From positions 1-14,317 of the forward strand of contig CALSCQ010001070.1 of the NCBI GenBank assembly GCA_943704525.1: a DNA stretch of 14,317 nucleotides, in the 5' to 3' direction. Below the pieces are notes generated by a model. That model ran no database searches. It was not told the origin of the DNA and worked only from the letters and a program-made list of their open reading frames with translations. Of the stretch, positions 1 through 8,085 are shown one piece after another; positions within the stretch are counted from its first letter, which is position 1; every line of letters begins with the position of its first letter. Position numbers and translations under genes: made by a program. This DNA comes from Pigoraptor vietnamica (taxonomy: Eukaryota > Opisthokonta > Filasterea).

Positions 1-43
1 CCCCCAATCTCGCAACGCAACTCCACCCTCTCTCCCAACGCAG

Positions 44-391
44 GACTACCGGTGGTGGTGGAAGTCGTTCCTGGGGCCCGCCATGTGCTCCGTGTACTTT
101 TTCATCACGATGATGTACTACGCACTCGGCGTCGGTCTGAAGGGCGCGGCAGGCTCAGCCGCGTCCATGGCGGTTGCGGGGCGCATCTTCAGCGTGTGCG
201 CCATGGTCGGACTCCTTACCGGTGCGTGCATGTCTGTGTGCGCTGTGTGAATGCGTCGTGCGTGCGACTGTGTATGCCAATGAGCGCCGTGTTCTTTCTG
301 TTCATCGCACCGCAACGCAGGCGCGGCTGGGTTCTTGGGCACGTACTACTTTATCCGAAAGGTGTATTCAATCTCGCGTGCGTCGGATTAA
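44..391 (+). CDS. Nonaspanin (TM9SF/EMP70 family), C-terminal two exons
   Basis: Partial gene; the 5' part lies outside the window. Exons are 44-221 and 321-391, with the stop TAA at 389-391. The intron 222-320 has donor GTGCGT and acceptor CAACGCAG, and splits a Gly codon after its first base. A further acceptor (CAACGCAG, ending at 43) precedes the first visible exon. The first exon opens with DYRWWWKSFLGP, the highly conserved start of the last membrane hairpin of nonaspanins. Two hydrophobic helices follow, and the end GFLGTYYFIRKVYS matches the family's GFYACxxFVxKIY tail. Known role of the family: nine-span Golgi/endosomal proteins in membrane-protein sorting, adhesion and phagocytosis. 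The protein ends ...SISRASD. The usual C-terminal KxD/E COPI/Golgi-retention signal is not present in canonical form, because the residue at -3 is Ala. Family assignment is firm; which TM9SF paralogue it is cannot be told from this fragment. Confidence 0.9.
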
Positions 392-719
392 GCGCAAACG
401 CCGTGTCTTCCGTGTGCGCTGCGTGCGTCTGTTGAAAAGCTATAAAAAAAGCTGTGGCTCATGACATGAGGTCGTTTGGGTACCCAAACCATTGTGATGT
501 ACGGCTGGTATTAACCAAGTTGTTTGGGCATTCAGGACCGAGAAAGCTTGTCTTTGTCAAAGGCGCTGAGATATCGCTCAAACGACAGAAGGACTGTCTG
601 ACATGCCTTTGCTGACCAAGCAATCGCTTCGTCGACTTGAAAACGTTGCTCATTTATTGCATTCCCGCATACGCACACAGTCACCGCACGCAGTCACAGC
701 ACACATACACAACCTACTC
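392..719. other. Convergent intergenic spacer with two adjacent palindromes
   Basis: Spacer between the nonaspanin stop (+) and the end of the ATPase relic (-). No coding signal. AT-richer than its surroundings, with a TATAAAAAAA stretch at 441-450 that could act in 3'-end formation of the nonaspanin transcript. Two palindromes lie next to each other: CTCATGACATGAG (458-470) and GTTTGGGTACCCAAAC (474-489, perfect 16 bp). A TTGTTTGGGCATTC sequence about 40 bp downstream echoes the second one. Confidence 0.5.
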
Positions 720-2200
720 TCATTGTCGAGGCCTTCGAGACCGTCGCCGGCGGCTCGCCGATCGGCGAATGCTTACTGAACGGGCTCCATGGTTCCGTTC
801 GCTAGCGCGGGAAACACGGAAACAACAAACGCTCTGACATTGTCCGAACACCGACGCCGCGCTTTTGTCCTTCATGAGATGCGCTGCCACTTCGTAGAAT
901 CGAATGAGGTACAGGAAATCATCGCGCTGCACAAACCAGCCGCGATCGATCAGGTGGCGAACATGGTGGAAGGGGTCCGTCGGCCGAGCTGCGTTTTCGA
1001 ACACGCACGCGTGCGCGGCATTCGCCTTGATGCCCCTGAACTCTTCCCACGGCACCTTGCGAATCTCGTCAATCGCCAGACGACCCTGTCCGCTCGACAA
1101 CGACCCCTTCGCAGTAACGAGGACGCGATCGAAGCGCTCCTGACAAAGTCCTCAGTGCGCGAGAAGGTGTGCTTCGCCAGGTCTTCGTCAGCGAGTCGCT
1201 CCACGACACGCGTCGGCTTGCAGAAGTCGAGCTCTTCGCGTGGCACCCCCGCACGATACTCTCGGATGAGCGACGCGCACACGCTGCGGATCTCTCCAAA
1301 GAAGCGCGCATTCGTCCCGCCGAAGAACGCAAGAACGCGCCGTTCCTCAAGCGTGGGATCGCCACGCGCGATGTCGCACAAGTCGTCGAATTCGGTGGGA
1401 ATGCTGCACGGCAGGCTGACGCCGTGAAACTTGGTCCCGTTCATATCCTCGGTGTGCGCGAGAAAGGGAAACGCGGCGGTCATGTCGGCGTCGCCCGCCC
1501 TCCTCTTGCACACGAGCTGCATCAAGTGCGCCGACGACCCACAGAGGACAGGCGCAACGCGGCCGTTCATCGTACCGCAGAAGCCGACAAGGCTGTTGAC
1601 CGTGCGCTTGGCGGCCATTATGTGTTGGCGCAATAGAGCTTCTCAAACCCGTCAATGAGAAGGAGCAAGTACTTTCCGGCGGCTTCGAGGCGATTCGCCA
1701 GCACAGCGCTCGTGAGTATGGTGCCGCGCACGGAGCTCAAACCAGCAGCGACGAGCGACCCCTGTGTGAGGTCGAGAAGAGGAGTGCTGCGCGCGGTGAG
1801 GTGGCCATAGCCCACATAGAGTACAATCAAGTCGTCGCCGTACATAAGCGCAGACATCTCGGCGAACGTTCGGAGCGCAACGGTTTTGCCACAGCCCTTG
1901 ACGCCGAGAATGGCGCAACCCGCGTGGTCCGTGTTGCCCTCGAAGCCGTTCGAGATGAGCGTCGACGCGCGCGTCGTGAGCTTCGAATAGAGACTGGCGT
2001 GCGCCTTCGTCGTATAGACCTGATGCGAGTGTTCAGGGGCGCCTCGCTGAGCTCAACGCACGCACGCGTAAGGCGCACAAAGTCCTCCACGGCCCAGTCA
2101 ACAGCGCCGTACGGCTTTGCCTTTTGAATCGCGAAAAGGTGAGCGCTTCAAGCTCTCGCGCACAGTCGACGCGAGGATTCAGATTCCCTCGGGAGACATT
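720..2200 (-). pseudogene. Crinkler/RHS-type P-loop ATPase relic, frameshifted
   Basis: A minus-strand gene whose pieces sit in different frames. In 5' to 3' order there is an uncertain N-terminal part (about 2200-2040). Next comes a segment (about 2035-1618) with Walker A GVKGCGKT (1905-1882) and a Walker B-like run LLLLIDGFE (about 1668-1642). Then comes a segment (about 1633-1145) with a GSS sensor-like site and GGTNARFF (1321-1298), resembling the GGNPR motif of AAA/STAND-type ATPases of the RHS/Crinkler group. Last is a segment (about 1145-720) that reads like a helical or winged-helix tail and stops at 720-722. Frame changes lie near 2040, 1630 and 1145, possibly also near 2110. None has plausible intron borders, and wrong-frame stops close each segment. 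Families with this ATPase (Crinklers of oomycetes and zoosporic fungi, trypanosome RHS proteins) are secreted or nuclear effectors and often transposon-linked. No intact start was found. Sequencing indels are the alternative to true decay. Confidence 0.7.
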
Positions 2201-2695
2201 TTGAAAGCGAGTGGCACGTCAGCTGCAGCAAGCCGTACCTAGCTATTTCTGTGCTTCAACGCGTCGGCGCGTCACTCGAGAGGTCAGGGTGTGTGTGTGT
2301 GTGTGTGTGTGCCGATGTGTGTGTGTGTCGTGGTAAAAATTTTGAAGTGACGGAGTGAGTCGTGAGGGTTGAGTAACAAACACCAACGGTACGCTAATCA
2401 GCACATGTTACAGCATTGTCACGTGCACGCGAAGCGCGGGTTGCAACGAGTGGGCCATTTTGAAAACGTTGACTGTTATAGCGCAGTTTTTGCCTCGTGT
2501 TTCACGCGCAGCTAGGGAACGCACACGTGTACACGCACACACACCCACACAACACATCCACACACTGCTCTGTCAATTCTGTGTCGTCGCATCCGCCGTG
2601 TGCGTCTTTTGCCTAACGCAGTCGCATGTGCGCCGTCCTTGTGACGAGCGAGTGTCTAACCTTCGCGTCCGCACGCACGTGCGCTGTGAGTCACC
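2201..2695. other. Divergent upstream region of SART1 with GT microsatellite
   Basis: No gene seen. It lies between the 5' end of the minus-strand ATPase relic and the SART1 start codon, so it should hold the SART1 promoter. Contents: (GT)11 at 2289-2310, a second GT run at 2316-2328, an AAAAATTTT block around 2336-2344, and a CA-rich patch around 2523-2565. No clear TATA box was found near the SART1 ATG. Long reading frames through the CA/GT parts are artefacts of the repeat. Confidence 0.5.
2289..2328. repeat. (GT)n microsatellite, compound
   Basis: (GT)11 at 2289-2310, interrupted by a short GCCGA, then TGTGTGTGTGTGT at 2316-2328. Read directly from the sequence. Confidence 0.95.
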
Positions 2696-5600
2696 ATGGG
2701 GGACGCGCAGGGGGAAGTCTCGATGAGCGTTGAAGAGACAAAGTGGGTGGTCGAGGAAGAATACATCCACACACACACACAGTTGTCTTTTCTTTGCGTC
2801 CCGTGCGTGTGCACGCGTGCATGACAACACATCCACACACACACACAGTTGTCTTTTCTTTGCGTCCCTGGTTACGTGTGGTTGTGCGTGCACACGCGTG
2901 CATGACAGCACATCCGTACACACACACAGTTGCATTTCCTTTGCGTCCCTGGTCGTTATGTGTGGTTGTGCGTGTACACGCGTGGGACGGCCTGTCCCTA
3001 CATCCTTTGCTTGGCTTGGTGTGATGCGTGAGTAAGTCGTCGTGACTGGGATTGACTCTGCTCCTTCTGAACTGTCGCAGTGCCCTGCGTGCAAAGCTTG
3101 GGCTCAAGCCGCTCGATGTCGGCGGGGCTTCGGCTTCTGCGGCGCCGTCGTCCGCTTCGACGAAGGAATCGGAAGAGATGTGAGTGCATTTGCGCTCGTT
3201 TATGCGCTCGTCGTACCGATTCACCTGTCTGCAGTGTGGCGGGGTCGTGTGTGCGCATGCGCTTCTGTGTGGGGCGATGGGGCGAAGGCGTGGGCGGCGT
3301 ATGTTTTGTGGTCTTGCAGTGTTTTCTTTTCCGTGTGCATGCGTCAACACTCTCACACCGAGGACAAAGGCTTCTGCATTTATAGATATACATGCACACA
3401 CACACACGCACGCACACACACACGCACACACATTTGCACACACACACGTGCACGCACACCTACACTCACTCCCGCCATCCGCTGTGTCTTGCGCAGCTTT
3501 GTCGATTTGAGGCAGCGCGCGGAGGACGCCGCGAGCAAGAAGGCCGCGGAGAAGGACAGGGAAGAGCGCGAAAAGCGAAAGCTCAACGAAAAGTACAAGC
3601 GGTGCGTGTCACGTGACCGTTTGCAGGGCCTCTTCATGCTGTTGTCGCTCTCTCCCCCCCGGTGGTATCTTGTTCGTCATTCGCTTCACAGCTATACGCT
3701 CTCTGTTTTTGTGTATGGGATCGTGTTGGGCTGATATCCGCCTGTCACTCCTTTGTGCCCGCATCTTATTGCCTGTCGTTGTTTGCAGCACTCGCACGCT
3801 TGCGGCTGACGGCGACGACGACATTGACGATGCGTCTGCGTGGGTGGAGCGCACGCGGCGCCTGGAGGAAGAGCGCCGTCTCGCCGCCCGCCGCGCACAA
3901 ATGCTCGATGAGCTGGAGAGCGACTTTGGGATTGGTGACATGCTGTCGTCCGAGTTTATGCAGCCAAAGACGAAGCGGACAAAGTACGACGCGAAGGACC
4001 TTGCGGGGCTCAAGGTGTGTGTGTGTGCGCGTATGTGTATTGCACGTGCATATGTGTGTGTGTGCGTATGAAGGGGTGTTGTTTGTGTGTGTGTGTGTGC
4101 GTGTGTGTGTGTGACGGGGAGGCCGCGTGTGTCTACTTGTATGCGCCTGCGTGTGTCGTCTGTTTCTGTGCATGTCGCCGTGTATGTTGCTTACGGGTCT
4201 TATTGTGTCTATCACCGCCTTCCATCAACGTAACACTCACACTTTCATCCCCGCGTCCATGCGCGTCTCTCTCTCCGTTTCGTGTCGTAGGTCGGCCACA
4301 AACTGGCGGACATTTCGAGCGAGGGCGGGCCCGTCATTCTGACACTCCGCGATTCGAATGTGCTTGGCGAGGGCAGCGACGAGGAGGACGTCCTCGAGTC
4401 TGTTCAAATTGCCGAAAAGTCGCGCACGGAGAAGAACATCGAGCGCAAGAAGGGTGCGTGGGCAGTGCGCGCACTCACAGCGGCTTCGCTTTGCTCTGCT
4501 GGGCCGTCCTCATGCGCTCACACTGCTTGAGTATGCGATACAAAATTTGCTCCTTGTGCTACATGCGCTTCAATTACGTTCGTCTCCCCCCTCAATCGAT
4601 GTCCTTTCATACCCTCGCGCTTGATGCGATCGTCTCCCTCCCCACTTACCCGCTCCAATGGATGCCCTTCCCTCGCGCTTAATGCGATCGACTCCCTCCC
4701 CACTTCCCCTCTTTAATCGACGCCGTTCCCCGCAGGCGGCCCTGCGTACAAGGCATACGACGACGAGGAATTTGGGGACGGATCGAAGAAGTCGCTGCTT
4801 TCGCAGTACGACGAAGTGATCGAGGGGGAGAAGGAACACTCGTTCGTCATTGGAAAAGCAAGCACGCGCGCGCAGTTGCAGGAGAAGCGCGAGGCCAGCG
4901 AAGGGGGTCCCGAAAAGATGGTGTGTGGAGGGCGTGCTTTGTGTGTGTGCGCGTGAGGGTGTGTTACGAAGTGCACGTGACTGTTCTGGTCTGCGAGGGG
5001 CAACTTGATGTTGTTTAAGTGTGTGTGTGTGTTTGCAGAAGTTTGGAATAGTTAGTGCGCATCTCTTGCCATTCTAAGTGTGCATATAGAGTATGGTGTG
5101 ACTGACACGTGTCCCATTGCCCAATGCAGAAACTGTCGCTCGCGGACATCCCCGTGCCCAAGGTCGCCGCCGATTTCTACTCAGCGGACGAAATGGTGGC
5201 GTTTAAGAAGGGCAAGAAGGGTCAGAAGGAGAAGGAGAAGCGCCGTAAGATACGAAAGCGCGTCACCGCAGACGACCTCGTGCCGCTCGACGGGCCCGTG
5301 GACGCCAGCGAAGACAGGTCGGGTGCGCCAGAAGGGGACGTCGAAATGCGCCCAGCGCCCATCAACGAGGTGCGTGTGCGTGCATGTGCGTGTGTTTGTG
5401 TGTGCTTGTGTGTGTGTGTGTGCTTGTGTGTGTGTCTGTGTGTGTTTGGGTGGAGGGGGTTGACTGTGTTCGAATATGTACTGGTGAGTGTTCGCGGTGC
5501 TACATGGGAATGTTCTCTCTGATCTCTTCGCGCCATCGCAGGCTGAAATTTACGGCGGCGGCGATGACGACGAGGGGCTTAACGAACTGCAGGCTGCACT

Positions 5601-7761
5601 CCAGCGAACCCGTCGCCTCAAGGCGCGCAAGCAGGAGACAACATCCGGGGCGGGCGAGGGGGGTCAGGAGGGGCCGGCCGTTCCCGCGTCCATCGCACGC
5701 ATCGCGATGGAGGCTGCCTCGCGTCGCAAGCGCGGGGAGGACGAGAGCGAGGGCGGTCACGTGGAGGGCGGGATAGTGTTCAGCGCCATGGACGAGTTTG
5801 TGCGCACTCTTGGAGAGGCGGAAGACGGCGAGCACGACGGCCGCATTGACGTCGAGATGGAGGACGCGGCTGCTGCGCCCGTCGGTGACAAGGAGCATTC
5901 GGAGGGACCCGACGACATGGAGATTGACGAGGCACAGGAGTCCAAGGGCGGGTGGCAGACGCTCACTGCGAAGGAAAAGGACGCTTCGGAGGGCGCCGAC
6001 CGCAGCGAAATATCCGTTAATGTGGGTGGCGTGCGTGTGTGTGTGCGCGCGACTGTGTATTTGGTTGTGGTGCGTTGTGTGTGTTCATGTGTCACTGGCG
6101 CGCTTGTCATTAATTGCACTCGCACTGCACGCAAATCACTTGGATGTGACGCAGCATGGGACCGTTTGACCTGCAAACAGGCACCGCCGCGGTCTTCTCT
6201 TCATCTCCCTCCGTCTGCATGTTCGTTGCTCACACTCACCCAATGCCCACGCACGCAGGCGAAGGAGGCCATCATCGAGGAGGAGCCCCTTGTGGCGACA
6301 GGTCTTGCGGCCACTCTCGCACTCGCCGCCAAGCGCGGTGAGTCCCTTTCCCGTGTTGGCCGTTTGCAGCACCCCTTTTGCCGTCCACTTGCCTATCCTG
6401 TATCGCTCACACTTATACACACCTCAAATCTCACGCACGTATGCATGCCGTTCGCTTTGTTGCTGTCTGCCCCAACCCTAACCCTAACCCCTAACTCCAC
6501 AGGCTTGCTCGAGGCGCCCAAGCCGGAAAAGAAGCCCGCCCACGTCGTCATTGCGGAGCGCGAACAGAAGGAAAAGGAGGAGCGCGAGCGGCGCGAGAGG
6601 GAGGAGCGAGAGAGGCGTGACAGGGACCGGCGCGACGACCGCCGCAGGGATGACCGCAGGGACGATCGCGACCGTCGGGACGACCGTAGGGACGACCGCG
6701 ATCGCCGGGATGACAGGGATCGGAGGGAGAGGGAGGAACCAAAGAAGGAGCCGTCGAATGTGGTGCGCGACATGGAGTACGAGCGGGAGCGCGAGCGCGA
6801 GAGGGATCGGGACAAGTGGGCTGCGTGCGCTTTGTAATGTGCTTTGCCTTCTGCGTCGTGAATGTGCTTTGGTCCCATCTAGTAGTCTGCTGTCGTTTTT
6901 GTCGGTGTCGGTTACGTCCTGCGCTCACCGCCCTTGCTCACGTGACCATGCCGCAGGGGATTCGGGCCTGCCTTTTCGGAGAAGAAGGAGTACAAGCCGA
7001 ATGTCGTCATCGAATATGTCGACGAAAGCGGCCGTGTCATGAACCCGAAAGAGGTGCGTCTGCGTGTGTGTAGTCCCCTGTGTGTGCGTGTGTGCATGTG
7101 CGCGGGTGCGTATGGCTCGGTATGTCTCCCAATCTCGCGAGTCAATTCGCTTCGATGTGTGCGGCGTGCGCGCGCGCCATAGGGGTTTTGTGGGTTTATC
7201 AGTTGCCTGTGTCCGTTGTTTGTGCTATCCTGTTTATTTTTCTTCTTCTTTTTACCTCAACGAATCCTGTTCTGACACTCCAATTGCCCTGTCCGCACAG
7301 GCCTTCCGCCATCTCTCGCACCGCTTCCACGGCAAGGGCTCAGGGAAGACCAAGAAGGAGAAGCGGATGAAGAAGATCGAGGAGGAGCGACAGGCGCTCT
7401 CCGCCGTCAACACGCTGCAGGCCACCGGCGGCACGTTCGCCGAGCTCCAGGAGAAACGGAAGGAGGCGGGCGTCGCGTATGTCGAGCTCAAGGGATTCTC
7501 GACGTGAGTGCACGCACGCACGCAACACCGCGCGCACATGCACGCACACATACACACGCGCACGCACACGCACACACGCACACTCACTCCCGCACGCACA
7601 CGCACGTCTCACACACAGGCATCTGCGCACGTATTTGTGCACTAATATGGATCGCTCACATCTGCCCGTTACGTCCGTTACGCAGCGACTCGAAGCGGAT
7701 TGGCCCTCCCATCAAGAAGCCCAAGATTGGCAAGGAGGACACCCTCGGCAGTCTCTACTAA
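2696..7761 (+). CDS. SART1: SART1/Snu66 homologue, U4/U6.U5 tri-snRNP protein, 13 exons
   Basis: Exons: 2696-2742, 3081-3179, 3497-3601, 3789-4014, 4291-4453, 4736-4920, 5130-5369, 5542-6021, 6259-6337, 6503-6815, 6957-7053, 7301-7503, 7686-7761. They sum to 2313 nt, giving 770 residues plus TAA. All junctions are GT-AG and keep frame. Family marks, in order: Hub1-interaction motif HIND (residues 11-27, SVEETN...LRAKLGLKPL), DASAWVERTRRLEEER (99-114), DLAGLK (154-159), LLSQYDE (234-240), DFYSADEMVAFKK (290-302), GIVFSAMDEFVRTLGE (432-447), EEEPLVATGLAATL (exon 9), and a C-terminal block with KPNVVIEYVDESGR and AFRHLSHRFHGKGSGK (679-694). Known role: a stable tri-snRNP component that helps recruit tri-snRNP to the pre-spliceosome; Hub1/UBL5 binds HIND. 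Length is close to human SART1 (about 800 aa). Only nine residues precede the first HIND Met, so the metazoan N-terminal RS-like region is missing. A long Arg-Asp/Glu block (about 567-619) sits near the C-terminus instead. The start ATG has a purine at -3 (TCACCATGG). Least certain are the acceptor of exon 3 (3497, chosen to keep LRQR) and the donor of exon 8. Confidence 0.93.
2764..2999 (+). repeat. Three-copy minisatellite inside SART1 intron 1
   Basis: Three imperfect direct copies start at about 2764, 2830 and 2911 (about 66-81 bp each). Each begins CATCC, then a CA run, then AGTTGTCTTTTCTTTGCGTCCC (third copy diverged), then a GTGTGGTTGTGCGTG-type stretch and CACGCGTG. They fill most of intron 1 (2743-3080). 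The intron interrupts the HIND motif codon for Asn16. Confidence 0.85.
3389..3463 (+). repeat. CA-rich microsatellite near the 3' end of SART1 intron 2
   Basis: Interrupted (CA)n with CACG variants just upstream of the acceptor GCGCAG ending at 3496. It occupies the place of a pyrimidine tract. Confidence 0.85.
4015..4113 (+). repeat. GT-rich microsatellite starting at the donor of SART1 intron 4
   Basis: The donor dinucleotide at 4015 is the first unit of an interrupted (GT)n/(GTGC)n array of about 100 bp, so many shifted GTGTGT donors exist in all three frames. Only the cut after CTCAAG keeps the family sequence LKVGH across the junction with exon 5 (4291). Confidence 0.85.
4612..4727 (+). 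repeat. 58-bp tandem duplication inside SART1 intron 5
   Basis: Two copies, 4612-4669 and 4670-4727, both starting CCCTCGCGCTT and sharing ATGCGATCG and CTCCCTCCCCACTT. A partial older copy (about 4581-4611) lies upstream. The array stops eight bases before the acceptor CCCGCAG (ending 4735), so it supplies most of the pyrimidine-rich 3' part of the intron. Confidence 0.85.
5370..5448 (+). repeat. GT-rich microsatellite at the donor of SART1 intron 7
   Basis: Interrupted (GTGC)/(GT)n run that begins exactly at the donor GTGCGT after ...INE. The intron ends CATCGCAG at 5541. Confidence 0.85.
6471..6495 (+). repeat. Telomere-like CCCTAA repeats at the 3' end of SART1 intron 9
   Basis: Four tandem units of the CCCTAA type (AACCCTAACCCTAACCCCTAAC) lie seven bases before the acceptor CCACAG at 6497-6502. 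Each unit contains CTAAC, a close match to the consensus branch-point core, so the array probably also serves splicing. Confidence 0.85.
6578..6740 (+). repeat. Coding RD/RE mixed-charge repeat in SART1 exon 10
   Basis: Imperfect tandem codons alternating Arg with Asp or Glu (units such as RRDDR and DRRDD), roughly residues 567-619. A shorter ERERERERDRDK run ends exon 10 at 6815. Such low-complexity RD/RE segments are common in splicing and transcription factors. The frame stays open and the flanking exons are in frame, so it appears translated. Confidence 0.85.
7504..7685 (+). other. CA-rich SART1 intron 12
   Basis: Donor GTGAGT at 7504, acceptor TTACGCAG ending at 7685. The 5' two thirds are interrupted (CA)n/(CGCA)n with CACGCACG units. 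It splits a Thr codon after two bases and is followed by a 76-nt terminal exon. Confidence 0.8.
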
Positions 7762-8085
7762 AGGGCGCCTTTCGCCACGGCAGGCATCAATGGCTAGAGC
7801 AGACGTAGTCGTCGCACGTGTGCGCGTGTGTGTGCGACTCAGTGCACACCTGAGACTTTTGTGGAACTTCCTTGTATTGCGTCTGTCGGCATGGAAGAAC
7901 GCAAAGTGCGCATACGCATGCGATACGGACGTGCGTCGGCTCAAGCACTCGCGCGCCAACTTTGGCGCAGCGCACATCGCGCTTGCTGTGATGGCAGTAC
8001 GAGCACAGAATTCCGTGTCGAGAAGCTCAACCGCGAATTGCAATCGCATATCTTCGAAGGCCGTGAACGCCCATCGCAAAAGGGC
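7762..8085. other. Convergent 3' spacer between SART1 and the 249-aa gene
   Basis: 324 bp holding the 3' ends of two converging transcripts. No conserved coding signal in any frame, although frames stay open because of high GC. No canonical AATAAA was seen directly after either stop. Confidence 0.5.

Noticed and set aside
2573-3459. Minus-strand frames of 150-250 residues over the SART1 5' region
   Set aside because: Antisense to SART1 exons 1-2 and made mostly of Cys/Val/His codons from GT/CA repeats.
5030-5079. Possible extra short exon starting after TTTGCAG in SART1 intron 6
   Set aside because: It meets an in-frame stop and has no good donor; using the acceptor at 5129 gives family-consistent sequence.
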